Positions 48,991-60,100 of a stretch of DNA of 64,000 nt are shown here, piece by piece. The stretch is from positions 496,001-560,000 of the forward strand of contig NZ_JTGN01000002.1 in NCBI RefSeq assembly GCF_000797495.1. Reading direction: 5' to 3'. The DNA comes from Robinsoniella peoriensis. Its GTDB lineage: Bacteria; Bacillota; Clostridia; Lachnospirales; Lachnospiraceae. Within the stretch, counting starts at the first letter, position 1; every line of letters starts with the position of its first letter. The notes beneath the pieces were generated by a model. That model searched no databases. It was not told the origin of the DNA and worked only from the letters and a program-made list of their open reading frames with translations. The position numbers and the translations under genes are program-made.

Positions 48991-51900
48991 ATGAAAAGAA
49001 AACCAGGAAAAATTATTATAGCAGCTACATTAATATTTGCGATGTGTATGCCGGAAACCGCCTACGCAGTCAACAAAAGAGTACCGGAGATATCAGTTGA
49101 ATCTGTGACAGAGAAGGAAAAGATAATAGAAAAGGAAAATGAAACGCAAACAACAGAGAAAAAGGATAAGGAGGGGGAACAGGATAAGAGGGAACAAGAT
49201 AAGAGGGAACAAGATAAGAGGGAACAAGATAAGAAGGAACAGACAGGGGATGATGCTCTGAAAATTATTTTTACAGATGAAATAAAGGGAGAATTTGACA
49301 AGGGAAAGCTTATCATTACAGGTACTGGAAAGATACCTGATTACGAAAAAGGAAGTTCGCCTCTGAAAGAAGTTATGAAAAATATAACCTCCATACAGGT
49401 AGGCGAGGGTATTACAGAAATAGGGAATTATGTGTTTGCTGATTGTGTTAATGCAGAGAAGGTTGAACTTCCGAAAACACTTGTTGCCATAGGTAATTAT
49501 TCTTTCGCTTATAACGTAGCCCTAAAAGAAATAAATTTTCCTGAAAATGTGGCAGAGATTGGAGCAGGGGCATTTTTTAATGGGATTAACCTCAGCAATA
49601 CGGAATACCCCATAAGTCTAAAAACAGTAGGCGAAGCAGCTTTTTACAATTGTTATCATAACAAGACATTCACAGATCAGGAAATTAAAATTGGTGCTGA
49701 AGCATTCTATTTATGCCGGAATCAAGTTGTTTTTACTCCGGATAAAGCATACTTTTTGGAAAATGGAAGCCGGGTACTATTTGGAAATATATACAAGGCA
49801 GCTGCAGATTTGGCAATAAAGCTGGATAGTGAAGAGACTGGGAAAGTTTTATCACAATTGGAGGTGGAATATAATCAGACGTTTGAAACTGTTAATGACT
49901 ATTTTGACTATCTTATAGAACTTGAGCAATATGGAATAAAAATAAGTTACAGACTGGAAGTACTGCAGAGTGTGAATGAGTCTCATAAGGAAACCGAGTC
50001 TGAGTCAGAGAGCGAAACAACAACAGTTACAGAACGCCAGGAAATAGAATCTAATACCGAAACGAATTCAGAAGTAAAATTAGAAGCTGATTCAAAAGCT
50101 GATTCAGAATCTCTCTCAGAAGCTGATCCAGAAAACAAAACGCAAACGAACACACAAGCCAATTCGAAACAAACAAAGAGTGAAAAGCAACTTATTCAAT
50201 TTTCAGAGAACATAAGGGGTGAATTCCTGGATGGAGTACTTACGGTAACCGGGAAAGGAAATCTCCCTGATTTATCAATGTATACCCAAAACCCCATCGA
50301 TGATATAAAGGCTGAAATTGAAACTATTATTATAGAAGAAGGAATAACTGCTATAGGTGATTTTACATTTCGTAATTGTTTAAATGCAGAGATACTGCGA
50401 TTGCCGGATTCTTTAAAAGTTATTGGTAAATATGCTTTTGCTGACAATTACTGTCTTTCAAAAGTACGGTTTCCCGGCAATCTTGAAGTTATCAAAGAGG
50501 GAGCGTTTAGTAAGAATATTAACCTTCAGGCAGAGAGTTTTCCAGGTTCTATGCAGAAAATAGAAGGATATGCATTTTACAACTGTTTTAAGGTCAGAGA
50601 AAAGGATGCAGAAGGTAAAGGAATTAAGATAAATCAAGATGCATTTTTCCAGTATCCAAGCTATGTAAAGCTTGAAATTCAATCATATGGAAAAACAGAT
50701 TCCAGAGGTAATCGCAACTATGTTGGAAGCCTGTATTACAATGCCCTGCAGATGTCTAAGGAATTACAGGATTCTGAAATTCAGGATATCCTGAAAAAGC
50801 GCAGTGATGAATCCGGAAAGAAATACAAAGATCTCAAAAGTTATTATGACGATTACATTAATAAGAATTATCCGGAAGCAAATATCAAATTTAATGTTTC
50901 TATTGTAGATAAAAACAATGGTTTAAAAAATGCTATTTCTCCTTTTGCAGCTACAACCAGAAGTGCATCAACACAGGCAGAACTGGAAACTGCAATTAGA
51001 CAGTCCGGCAGTGGTGATATTATCAATCTTTCCAAAAATATGACATTAAAAAATGTTGTTATCACAAATAAAAATATTACGATTAGGGCAGCCGGCGGCA
51101 ACCGGACAATCACGCCTGCCAATGGAAACAATGTTACTGCATTTATTATAAATGGTAACAGCAAAGTAACATTTGCAGCAACGGGAACCCATCTGGCATC
51201 CAACGGATCCGTGGCAGATAATAAACTATATATCGGTGCAAGTGCGTCAAAAGGGACTGGAAACTGTATCAATTCCAGTAATATCATAGTTCAGGGAACG
51301 GCTAGAACTACAATCAACAGTAACGTTCTTGTGCGCAACAGCCGCTATCATACCGTATATGGAGATCCAAATACAACTATAGTATTGAATGGTGGAAGCA
51401 TTATGAATACGAAAGAGATCACAGCTGTAAACGGCGGTGGAAATACCTTTGGAATTGGATCTTACGGAACCATTCTGATTAAAAATGGCAAAATTTATTG
51501 TGAAAGTTCAAATCGGAAAATGCAGTATGGACAGGGCGTCCACTCCAATGGTGGTACGATAGAAGTCACTGGAGGAAGTATTTATAACTGTATCGTTGGT
51601 ATTGGGGTTAATCATGGAAATGGTGCAAACGGTGGTAATAAAGAGGATGCATATGCTAATTTTAGCGGCGGATATATCTATAATAATGATATTGGTATTC
51701 AAATAAATAACTCTATGGCAGACATTAGTTCAGTATATGTTGGATTAACATCATATGCAAATGCGGACACTTATAAAGTTTCCTCTAATGCGTCCTATGG
51801 AATATCCATATCCAACAAATCAGAAGTATGGATAGAATCCGCAGGTAGGATTTACCATACAGGGAATGAAGCCATACACAATGAAGGGACATTGGATATT

Positions 51901-54900
51901 ACAAGCAATACAAATGGTAATAGAACTAAAATATGGGGGAATGCATCATATGGTATCCGCAATACACTTACAGGTTATGTATACCTTTATGGTGTCAATA
52001 TTGATGGCGCTAAGACAGGTATTTTAAATGAGAATACCAAAAAAGATAGCTGTATGATGGAAAATTCACCTTTTTCAACGAAAGGCACGGTGATACAAAA
52101 TTGTACGTTACGAGGTGTTATGAATAACGGTAATATGGCAATTGTTACAACGGACTATGGTCTGGGCAACCGGGTAGAGATTATTAATAATGGAGGGGGA
52201 GATAAAGGTGGTGGAATTTATAATAATACTGGCAGAACCTGCTTGTTAGATGCACAAAGTGGAGATGCAGACTCTATCCGAATTAATTCTAATAAAGGAA
52301 ATTATGGTGGCGGTATTTATAATGATGGTACAATAACGATGAAGGGCACTGCTTCTGTTTCGGGAAATACAGCATCAGCAAGTGGCGGCGCTATATATAA
52401 CAATAATAGATTAATTATGAATGGCGGAAGGATATTGAATAATATTGCTGCGACTTACGGCGGCGGTATAATGAATAAAAATACCCTGAATGTTACCGGG
52501 GGCGAGATCGGGGGAAACCGGGCAGCTGCTAACAGTGGCGGTGGAATATGTAATGATGGCGGCACCCAGGGAGTTGCTACAGTCTTAACCATATCAAATG
52601 GTAAAATATATGGTAATACTTCCAATAAAGGATCCGGAATTGAACAGCATGGTGCATATAATCCCAAAATGACTGTAAAAGGCGGGTGGATATATGGAAA
52701 TGCTGGCGGCTATGGGATACATAATGACGCCGGAACAGTAGAAGTGAAAGATGGAGCAGGTATGGGATTCTCATCATGGACAAGCAGTACCTCCTTTACA
52801 CCAAGTAATAATGGAGAGGGAAATATCTATAATAAGGGAAATCTCACCGTTCAGGGAAGTGCAAATGCATGGATTTGTCTAGCTAGTACAACTAATTTTA
52901 ATATAAATAATGTAGGAATTTGTACGATTAATTCATCAGGAAATTTGCCGGTTATAACAGGGAAGTCCACTCATGCAATAGATAATTCAGGACAAATGTC
53001 AATAGAGAAAGTTCTGGTTTTAAATGCACAAGCCGGAATTTACAATAGTAAGAATATAAATATAAATGGTGGAGGAATTTACGGATGCACTGCTTATGGG
53101 GTATACAATACAGTTTCCGGAATCGTAAATATGGGGAACGCAGATATCCATGATAATAAAAACTACGGGACGGGGGCAGGGGTTTATAATCTAGGTACCT
53201 ATACTATGACATCAGGATTTATTCGTAATAATACTTCATCAGGCGGCGGCGGTGTGCAAAACAATGGGATATTCAAATTGAATGGGGGAGAGATTAAAGA
53301 TAATAGCTCAGGCAGATTAGGCGGAGGTGTCAGGAATGATGGGACATTTACCATGACTGGTGGAGGCATTAATGGAAATACCGCAGCCAACGGAGGCGGC
53401 GGAATCTTTAGCGGAAGAAATAATGAACTGACCATATCTGGAGGTACCATTAAAAATAATAAAGTTTCCGCTGGGAATGGCGGCGGAATCTATACCGATA
53501 CCCATGATACGAAGACATTAAGTCTCACAAATACAACGATAACGGGTAATGCAGCTACAGGAGGTAATGGAGGTGGAATATATTACAATGCCAATGTTAC
53601 ATTAGAAAGTAATAATATTAACAGCAATACAGCAGTGACTGGTGGCGGCATTGTCTTCGGAGGACCTGTGAATACGATGAAATCAGGTTCTATATCTAAT
53701 AATACAGCCCTTTCCTGGGGTGGAGGTATCCAGGTGTTGTCAGGTAATACACTGGTATTAAATGATGCATCTATTTATGGAAATACTGCTCCCGGTGATG
53801 GAGGGATAAACAATGATGGATCAATCCGAATGACTGGGGGAACGATCCATAGTAATAAATGTAAAGCCGGCAATACCGGTGGCGGTATCAGGCTTGGAAA
53901 TGCTGCTGCATCCTTTACAATGACCGGAGGCAGAATCTATGGAAATAGCGGGTATGGAATTGTTAATATGTTAGGTACTGTAAATTTGGAGAATGCTTCA
54001 TCTTCCAGTAATGGATGGTCTTTAATCGGATTCGAAAAATTTGAAAATGCATCGGGTGGACTTACTCAGGCACAGGCAGAATCTAAACAAAATTCAATCG
54101 GTGCAATTTACAATGCAGACCGATTAAACATTAAAGGCAGGTCACGTATATACAGTGGCGCCACCTATGGAATTTATAACCGTGGTAAATTAAATATGTT
54201 TAGCGGTGCAAATTGTACATTATCTGGTAATTCTGATGTTGGAATTTATAATGGAAGCACTGGTACAATGACAATGGGTGAGGAAAATCAGATCTGGCTT
54301 GCAAAAACAGGGTTGAAAAACGAAGGAACTGCAACTTTGAACGGTGGCACTATCACAGAAAATACAAAAAGGGGATTAGAGAATGCAGGAACCTTTAATC
54401 TATATTCCGGAGGTATCTTACATAACGGCAAAGAAATTACATCCAAATTCTTTCCCAATGGAGTCACCGGAGCTCATGAGATGGGTAATAGTATATATCA
54501 AAATGGTATTTTAAATGTAAAGGGAAATCCAAATGTGACACAGGATATATTTTTAACACCGAATCATTTCATTACTGTGGAGAATACGTGCGAAGCGGCT
54601 TTTATTACATCCATGAAGGAAGAGGATACTTTTAAAGGCAGAATATTGGCTAACTACAAATTCAATACAGAAAAGCAAACAGGAAAGTATTCTTTGGAGG
54701 CTGATACGAAAGAATTCGCAGACGCAAAGGGAATCGTGATTGATGATCAGACCGGTGTAGATAGGGACTATCCGTATCAGGTATTATTGGATGGTAAAAG
54801 AGTTCTGATTAATTATCTGCCGAATGGGGGAACAGGGAAGATGGCAGGGGATGTTGTGCCGTTAGAGGCTGATTATACATTGCGGGAGAATGAGTTTGTG

Positions 54901-56142
54901 TTTAATAGCCATTCATATGCGGGATGGAGTATTAGTCCTTCAGCGTACCCTGGTAATTCTAATTTTAAACCTGGGCAAATAGTAATACCTTCAGACAGCT
55001 TTAGAAATAACATGAATCCAGTTAGTAAGAAGACTTTTGAAGTTCAGTCATATAAAGAGAATATATTATCAGTATCATTATTGGCTGAAACATTCGGAAA
55101 GCCGGTAGAAAGAGCACTAAATGATGTTGAGTATGACTACCAAGTGGATCTAAATGCTATTTGGGATGAGATGCCTATTGTTGATACTACAATAATGGAA
55201 TTTTATGAAGGTGAATCTGTAACTAAGAAGCAATTAATGGAGGAAATTTATTACTCGGAACTGGGTGCAACAGACAAAGAGGATGGAGCAAGAGAGAAAA
55301 ATCAAGAATATTTCCCACACCTTCTTGATGAGAAAGTAAAAATTATAGAAGTTGAGTATTATCCTATACAAAATGGGTATAAACCTAATCCGAGTAAAAT
55401 TATTTATGATAAGGATATGCCAAATGACTATTTTTTTGATACTTACAATAAAAAGGGAATGGCGTTGAATGAAGAAGTTAACCACAAACTGACATTTCGG
55501 GTAGAAGATAGTGCAGGGAATGTTACCAGCAAAATAAGTGTGGTAAGAGTCTTATATAACAATTATCCTATTTTAAAAGTGCCAGAAAATCTTATTATGA
55601 CGAATGAAGAGCTTAGAATGAACCCATTGACTATTAATGATTTGTTAAGCTATGTAAAAGCAGATGATATCGAAGATGATATGGCTAAAAGACAAGGTCT
55701 AACTGATATCGATGGAAATGTAATAAATATCCAAGATAAAGTAAAGATAATCAGTATACAGGATGAATCCAATAAAATAATTCAACCAGAGGAAATTCAT
55801 GATGTGGGAGAGTATTTTGTTACGTACTCTGTGATGGATCGATTTGGTAAAGAAACGCAAAAGACGATGAAGTTAACCTCTGTAGAACCGGCTGAATTAA
55901 TTGCTGATAATATTGAATATATAAGATTTATATCTTTACAGTATTTGGATACGTTGGATGAGCACTCAAAATGGGATAAAGAAGAACTTAGAACAATGCT
56001 AAAAGATGAAATACCAGTTGAAACTTATAATTTTACTCATGAAAATATACTTAAAATAAAAGAGTTAATGAAAAATTTAAAGAGTAAGCAAGATTTTGAA
56101 CATGCAATTGAGATTATAAAAAAGCGGTATATGAATAAATAA
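48991..56142 (+). CDS. Giant exported LRR/beta-helix surface protein
   Basis: 2383 residues from ATG 48991, which yields a clean signal peptide (1-26, ending AYA). Order: charged repeats (~63-85), BspA-like LRR module (~89-225), Ser/Glu/Thr-rich linker (~330-400), a second LRR module resembling the first (~400-540), a very long right-handed beta-helix (~650-1860) made of GGGIYNNG-type rungs, an InlB-type B repeat (YLPNGGTGKMAGDV, ~1943-2000), DUF5011-like folds (~2066-2300) and a helical tail. There is no LPXTG and no C-terminal membrane helix, so retention may depend on the Tad-like filament or the wall (inference). Probably an adhesin or glycan-binding protein. Confidence 0.75.
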   Translation: MKRKPGKIIIAATLIFAMCMPETAYAVNKRVPEISVESVTEKEKIIEKENETQTTEKKDKEGEQDKREQDKREQDKREQDKKEQTGDDALKIIFTDEIKGEFDKGKLIITGTGKIPDYEKGSSPLKEVMKNITSIQVGEGITEIGNYVFADCVNAEKVELPKTLVAIGNYSFAYNVALKEINFPENVAEIGAGAFFNGINLSNTEYPISLKTVGEAAFYNCYHNKTFTDQEIKIGAEAFYLCRNQVVFTPDKAYFLENGSRVLFGNIYKAAADLAIKLDSEETGKVLSQLEVEYNQTFETVNDYFDYLIELEQYGIKISYRLEVLQSVNESHKETESESESETTTVTERQEIESNTETNSEVKLEADSKADSESLSEADPENKTQTNTQANSKQTKSEKQLIQFSENIRGEFLDGVLTVTGKGNLPDLSMYTQNPIDDIKAEIETIIIEEGITAIGDFTFRNCLNAEILRLPDSLKVIGKYAFADNYCLSKVRFPGNLEVIKEGAFSKNINLQAESFPGSMQKIEGYAFYNCFKVREKDAEGKGIKINQDAFFQYPSYVKLEIQSYGKTDSRGNRNYVGSLYYNALQMSKELQDSEIQDILKKRSDESGKKYKDLKSYYDDYINKNYPEANIKFNVSIVDKNNGLKNAISPFAATTRSASTQAELETAIRQSGSGDIINLSKNMTLKNVVITNKNITIRAAGGNRTITPANGNNVTAFIINGNSKVTFAATGTHLASNGSVADNKLYIGASASKGTGNCINSSNIIVQGTARTTINSNVLVRNSRYHTVYGDPNTTIVLNGGSIMNTKEITAVNGGGNTFGIGSYGTILIKNGKIYCESSNRKMQYGQGVHSNGGTIEVTGGSIYNCIVGIGVNHGNGANGGNKEDAYANFSGGYIYNNDIGIQINNSMADISSVYVGLTSYANADTYKVSSNASYGISISNKSEVWIESAGRIYHTGNEAIHNEGTLDITSNTNGNRTKIWGNASYGIRNTLTGYVYLYGVNIDGAKTGILNENTKKDSCMMENSPFSTKGTVIQNCTLRGVMNNGNMAIVTTDYGLGNRVEIINNGGGDKGGGIYNNTGRTCLLDAQSGDADSIRINSNKGNYGGGIYNDGTITMKGTASVSGNTASASGGAIYNNNRLIMNGGRILNNIAATYGGGIMNKNTLNVTGGEIGGNRAAANSGGGICNDGGTQGVATVLTISNGKIYGNTSNKGSGIEQHGAYNPKMTVKGGWIYGNAGGYGIHNDAGTVEVKDGAGMGFSSWTSSTSFTPSNNGEGNIYNKGNLTVQGSANAWICLASTTNFNINNVGICTINSSGNLPVITGKSTHAIDNSGQMSIEKVLVLNAQAGIYNSKNININGGGIYGCTAYGVYNTVSGIVNMGNADIHDNKNYGTGAGVYNLGTYTMTSGFIRNNTSSGGGGVQNNGIFKLNGGEIKDNSSGRLGGGVRNDGTFTMTGGGINGNTAANGGGGIFSGRNNELTISGGTIKNNKVSAGNGGGIYTDTHDTKTLSLTNTTITGNAATGGNGGGIYYNANVTLESNNINSNTAVTGGGIVFGGPVNTMKSGSISNNTALSWGGGIQVLSGNTLVLNDASIYGNTAPGDGGINNDGSIRMTGGTIHSNKCKAGNTGGGIRLGNAAASFTMTGGRIYGNSGYGIVNMLGTVNLENASSSSNGWSLIGFEKFENASGGLTQAQAESKQNSIGAIYNADRLNIKGRSRIYSGATYGIYNRGKLNMFSGANCTLSGNSDVGIYNGSTGTMTMGEENQIWLAKTGLKNEGTATLNGGTITENTKRGLENAGTFNLYSGGILHNGKEITSKFFPNGVTGAHEMGNSIYQNGILNVKGNPNVTQDIFLTPNHFITVENTCEAAFITSMKEEDTFKGRILANYKFNTEKQTGKYSLEADTKEFADAKGIVIDDQTGVDRDYPYQVLLDGKRVLINYLPNGGTGKMAGDVVPLEADYTLRENEFVFNSHSYAGWSISPSAYPGNSNFKPGQIVIPSDSFRNNMNPVSKKTFEVQSYKENILSVSLLAETFGKPVERALNDVEYDYQVDLNAIWDEMPIVDTTIMEFYEGESVTKKQLMEEIYYSELGATDKEDGAREKNQEYFPHLLDEKVKIIEVEYYPIQNGYKPNPSKIIYDKDMPNDYFFDTYNKKGMALNEEVNHKLTFRVEDSAGNVTSKISVVRVLYNNYPILKVPENLIMTNEELRMNPLTINDLLSYVKADDIEDDMAKRQGLTDIDGNVINIQDKVKIISIQDESNKIIQPEEIHDVGEYFVTYSVMDRFGKETQKTMKLTSVEPAELIADNIEYIRFISLQYLDTLDEHSKWDKEELRTMLKDEIPVETYNFTHENILKIKELMKNLKSKQDFEHAIEIIKKRYMNK
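49177..49236 (+). repeat. 15-bp tandem repeat near the N-terminus of the giant protein
   Basis: About four copies of GAACAAGATAAGAGG encode EQDKR units. In-frame slippage would change the length of the charged stalk. Confidence 0.85.
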
Positions 56143-56149
56143 AAATAGT

Positions 56150-56187
56150 GATCCTCCCGGCTAAGTTTAGAAGGGGAGGATCTTTTT
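56150..56187 (+). terminator. Terminator of the Tad-like operon
   Basis: GATCCTCCC pairs exactly with GGGAGGATC around a loop of about 15 bases, followed by TTTTTG. Confidence 0.85.
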
Positions 56188-56189
56188 GT

Positions 56190-56985
56190 TAGGGCATGGC
56201 CCTGTTCTCCATTGAGGAGTTTTTCGTTGATCCGAAAAACGGAACTTTGGAGAACAAATAAACCACCTGCTCTGCGGGTGGTTGGAATAGCTTTAGCGTT
56301 GTGTAAAAAACCTCCAATGATATAATAAAAATAGGTTCGCCAACCGTTTTATAAATCAAAGGAGGTAGTCCAAATGGACAATAATAGTTTAGCACACACA
56401 AAGTGGAATTGTAAGTACCATATAGTTTTTGCACCGAAATATAGAAGAAAAATTATATATGGCGAGTTGAAAAAGGATATTGCAAATATCTTAAGTATGT
56501 TATGCAAGCGCAAAGAAGTGCATATTGTGGAGGCAGAAATCTGTCCAGATCATGTTCATATGTTAGTAGAAATACCGCCAAAGATAAGTGTGTCAGATTT
56601 TGTAGGGTATTTAAAGGGAAAAAGTACCTTAATGATATATGAGAGACATGCTAATCTCAAATATAAGTATGGAAATAGACACTTTTGGTGCAGAGGATAC
56701 TATGTAGATACAGTAGGAAAAAATGCAAAAAAAATAGAAGAGTATATTCGGAATCAACTAAAGGAAGATTTGGAATATGATCAAATGTCTTTGAAGGAGT
56801 ATATTGACCCGTTTACGGGTGAGCCAGTAAACAAAAGCAAAAAGAAATAAGCCCAAGGGGCTTAGCAGGTAACTGACGTTGCGGCTGGCGAACCTTTCGA
56901 TGAGTCTTTAGACTCCAGTACCGGAAACGAGCCCTTATAGGGCGGAAAACAAACCACCGGCTAAGCCGGTGGTACTGATTGGAAA
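56190..56985 (+). mobile_element. IS200-type insertion sequence (tnpA only)
   Basis: A Y1 transposase gene flanked by subterminal hairpins. Left: GTTCTCC/GGAGAAC enclosing GTTTTTCG/CGAAAAAC (about 56198-56257), then AACCACC/GGTGGTT (about 56260-56284). Right: CCACCGGC/GCCGGTGG (about 56954-56973). No terminal inverted repeats and no tnpB, as expected for IS200. Exact ends are uncertain. It separates the Tad-like and TasA/SipW halves of the island. Confidence 0.75.
56374..56850 (+). CDS. tnpA: IS200/IS605-family Y1 transposase
   Basis: 158 residues, the full length for the family. The HUH metal motif lies in CPDHVHMLVEIPP (~65-77) and the probable catalytic Tyr in RGYYVDTVGKNAKKIEEYI (~112-130). 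N-terminal WNCKYHIVFAPKYRRK and HFWCRGYY are typical. It moves single-stranded DNA by cleaving at subterminal hairpins. AAAGGAGG precedes the ATG. The frame is intact, so the element may be active. The 5' nested hairpin probably insulates it from outside transcription, as known for IS200. Confidence 0.93.
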   Translation: MDNNSLAHTKWNCKYHIVFAPKYRRKIIYGELKKDIANILSMLCKRKEVHIVEAEICPDHVHMLVEIPPKISVSDFVGYLKGKSTLMIYERHANLKYKYGNRHFWCRGYYVDTVGKNAKKIEEYIRNQLKEDLEYDQMSLKEYIDPFTGEPVNKSKKK

Positions 56986-56994
56986 AATGTTTGC

Positions 56995-57027
56995 TGTGAC
57001 CAGTCTGTGACTTGATTTTGATATAGT
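56995..57027 (+). promoter_or_regulatory. Promoter with 11-bp-spaced TGTGAC repeats, copy 1
   Basis: TGTGAC (56995-57000) and TGTGAC (57006-57011), then 10 bases and TATAGT (57022-57027). There is no normal -35. The same arrangement occurs at 62331-62363. The site lies immediately beyond the IS right end. Confidence 0.65.
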
Positions 57028-57104
57028 AAATCTATAAAACGAAGAATTAACGGGATAAGTTGATATTTGAAAGAGAATAGATAGTATATCAGAGGAGGAT
57101 CCAC

Positions 57105-60100
57105 ATGAAGACAAGAATGAAAAAAAGATTAACCGCAATCCTTTTATGTATGGCCATGATCGTGACTACATTAGGTTCCAATGGAGTAGTACTGGCGGCG
57201 GATAATACTGATCATACAGAAGTCCCGGGGACGGCAGCAGAGGCTGAACAGGTCAACGAAGTAAGCCCGGCAGCAGAGACGATTGAAAGTGAAGCGGCTG
57301 CTGCTCAGACGGAACCTGTCGTAATGACAGAGATTCAAACAGAAGCTGCAGCAGTACCGGAAACGGAAATGAATTCCGAAGCAGGAACTGAAAATATTCC
57401 GGAGACAGAGATGTCCAGCGAAACAGAAGCAGAGAGCCAGGAAGAAATGCAATCCGAAATGACATCGGAGACAACAGAAACTGCTTCAACAGAAACAGAA
57501 AGCAGACCGGAAGAAATGCAGTCAAAATATCTTTTTGAAAATGAAGAGATGACAGCAGTAGTAGAATTGATGAATTCGGATACAGTTCCAGCGGATGCGG
57601 TGTTAGAGGTAAAGCCAATCTTAAATAAAATGATTTCAGATAACAGCCCTGAAACAGATAAAGCTGAAAAAGCAGAGTATGACAAAATTAATACTTTATT
57701 AAATGAAAAAGCGGAAAAAGAAGCAGCACCAATCGATGGATTTAATGCTTATGCAATTCAGTTTGAAAAAGATGGTGTGATCTATCCGGTCAAAGATGAA
57801 ATGAAAGTTTCCATTAATTTTAAAAACGCAGTTCTTCCTGAAACCTTCAGAACGGAAGAAATAAATTTAAAAGCGGTTCAGGCGCAGGTATTAAAGTTTA
57901 CGGCAGATGAAAATGAAGCTGGAAAAACAAATGTAATTGATTTGAAAGAAAAAACAACAGTTTTAAATTGTAATTCCGATTTTGCAGTTAATGAAGTAGC
58001 ATTTGAATCAGATAATGTAAGCCAGTTCGCAATTGCTTGGAATGGTGAGGATACAACAACAGAATATACATACGATGATGACCAGGTGACGGTAAAGGCT
58101 GTTTTAAGTGAAGCGGGGATACTTCCCAGAGGAGCAGAACTGAAAGTTGTCCCGGTAGTAGACAAAGAGGAACTGGATAGAGTAGAGAGCCTGTTAAATA
58201 ACAATGCAAAAGCAGAAGATGATACAATAACAGGATTTCTGGCATATGATATTAGTTTTGTAAAAGATGGTGTTGAGGTGGAACCTTCCGGTGAAGTGGC
58301 AGTGACTATGGATTTTAAAGAAGGAGTCAAACCGGAAAAAACAACAAAGAGTAATGCTGAAAAAGCAGAAAACAATGCAGAACAGAATGTTACGGTATAC
58401 CATTTTAATGAAAATGGCAATCAGGATATAAATGTTGAAGAAATTAAACATGCCTCAGTAGATGTTAATAATAAAGCTGAAGTGGTAACAACCAATTTTC
58501 AAGTTAACAGTTTCTCAATATTTACGTTAGTTTGGAAAAATACTGCTGGTTCGGGTCAAGCGAATACAACGCAGAGTTTGAAAATTCACATTGTTGATAA
58601 AAAGGGAAATGATTTAATGAATGAACCTATTAGTTTTCAACATAAGACAGCAGTATCCTGGCCACAGGCTTCACCCAGTCAAATCAGTGAATGGATTCAG
58701 AGTGAAGATATGGATAATCATAAGACACTTGAAAATAAATCTTTTTGTCGTGCATATATGACTTCTGATTCATGGGGGGGACAAAAAGATGTCAGCAATG
58801 TAATGCTCTGGAAAAATGAAAGTAACAACGGATGGCAGGTAAAGTGGAGTTCAAATGACGAAGCATACAATGTGCAGCCAGGCGATGAATTATATTTTGA
58901 ATATACTGACAATCTTAAAACAGTTGATACCATCGACAGCAATAGCAAGGGCATTGAATTGAATATGTTTAACTATAGCGTTGATAAGCATCAGTTCTCG
59001 GGCGGGGAATGGAATGAAACTGCTGCCGGCCGCGGTGTTAAACAGGGGATGGTCCAGAATAAATTAGATGCAGATGGCTATCCTGTGTTTAGTAAAGAGT
59101 TTGGTCAGGCAATTAAAAAGTCTGAAAGTAATAAGGATCTCAGAGGAACTACTTTAAAAGAATGGTTTAATCCACAGGGGAGCTACACCACTCAGGCAAA
59201 TGCAAACCATTTATTTTTACAAAGTGTATATGATGAGAGTAAGTACTTTTACTATAGCAGTTTTGATAATTATGCTTATTTAAATCAGACAGGTGATAAT
59301 GCAGGTAATTTTACTGTTTATCAACAGATTGGAACACCGGATAATGCAAATCAATTATATTATCAGCGTGGTAACTTTATGCCGTACAATAATATAGCAA
59401 ATGGAAAACTTAGTAAAAATAAAAATTACTACGACGAACAGGGTAACCCATTAGACAAAAATGATTCCCGGTATGGAGAAGAATTATATCTTACCCAGGG
59501 AAAAACGTATCACTTTGGCATGAATATGAGCGCTTCCTTTGCACAGCCGCAAAATGGAATGGTAGATGGAAGTCCAATGGTTTTTGAATTTAACGGCGAT
59601 GATGATATGTGGGTTTTCATCGATGGCGTTCTGGTGTTAGATATTGGCGGTTGTCATGATGCCCGCAGCGGAAGCATTAATTTCAAAACAGGAGATGTAA
59701 AGGTTCAGGGAGTTGCAGATACAAATATAAAAGCTTTATTTCAGAAAGCAAAGGCAGATACCTCTAAATTTGTAGAAGGCGGGAACTATTTTAAAAACTA
59801 TACAGCTCATGAAATTAAGATATTCTATATGGAGCGTGGTGCAGGAGCATCTAACTGTAAGTTGAAATTCAATATTCCGGCAGTTCCTAAGGGAAGTGTA
59901 AATGTTACAAAAGAAATTGGTAATATAAATGAAGGATCATTCAGTGATGTAAACTTTAACTTTAAACTTTATGTAGAAGATGAAAATGGAGATGTAACGC
60001 GCGATAATGATAATACAAAGTATAGCTTGGTTACAAATGGGGCATATACACTTATTGATGGAAGTAAGATAAAAGAAATGAAGACTGACCTTAATGGCAG

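Noticed and set aside
49062..49316. Minus-strand Ser/Leu/Cys-rich ORF opposite the charged repeats
   Set aside because: It is the complement of the EQDKR tandem repeat and has no independent support.
52455..53505. Minus-strand ORFs rich in Pro within the beta-helix region
   Set aside because: They arise from the complement of Gly-rich GGxGG rungs and carry no start signals or recognisable domains.
51500..54000. CRISPR-like or satellite array in the beta-helix region
   Set aside because: The periodicity is at protein level (GGGIYNN rungs). The DNA units are degenerate and unequal in spacing.
56190..56985. IS605 with a tnpB or OMEGA-type guide RNA
   Set aside because: No tnpB frame is present and the element is too short. 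It fits a tnpA-only IS200.
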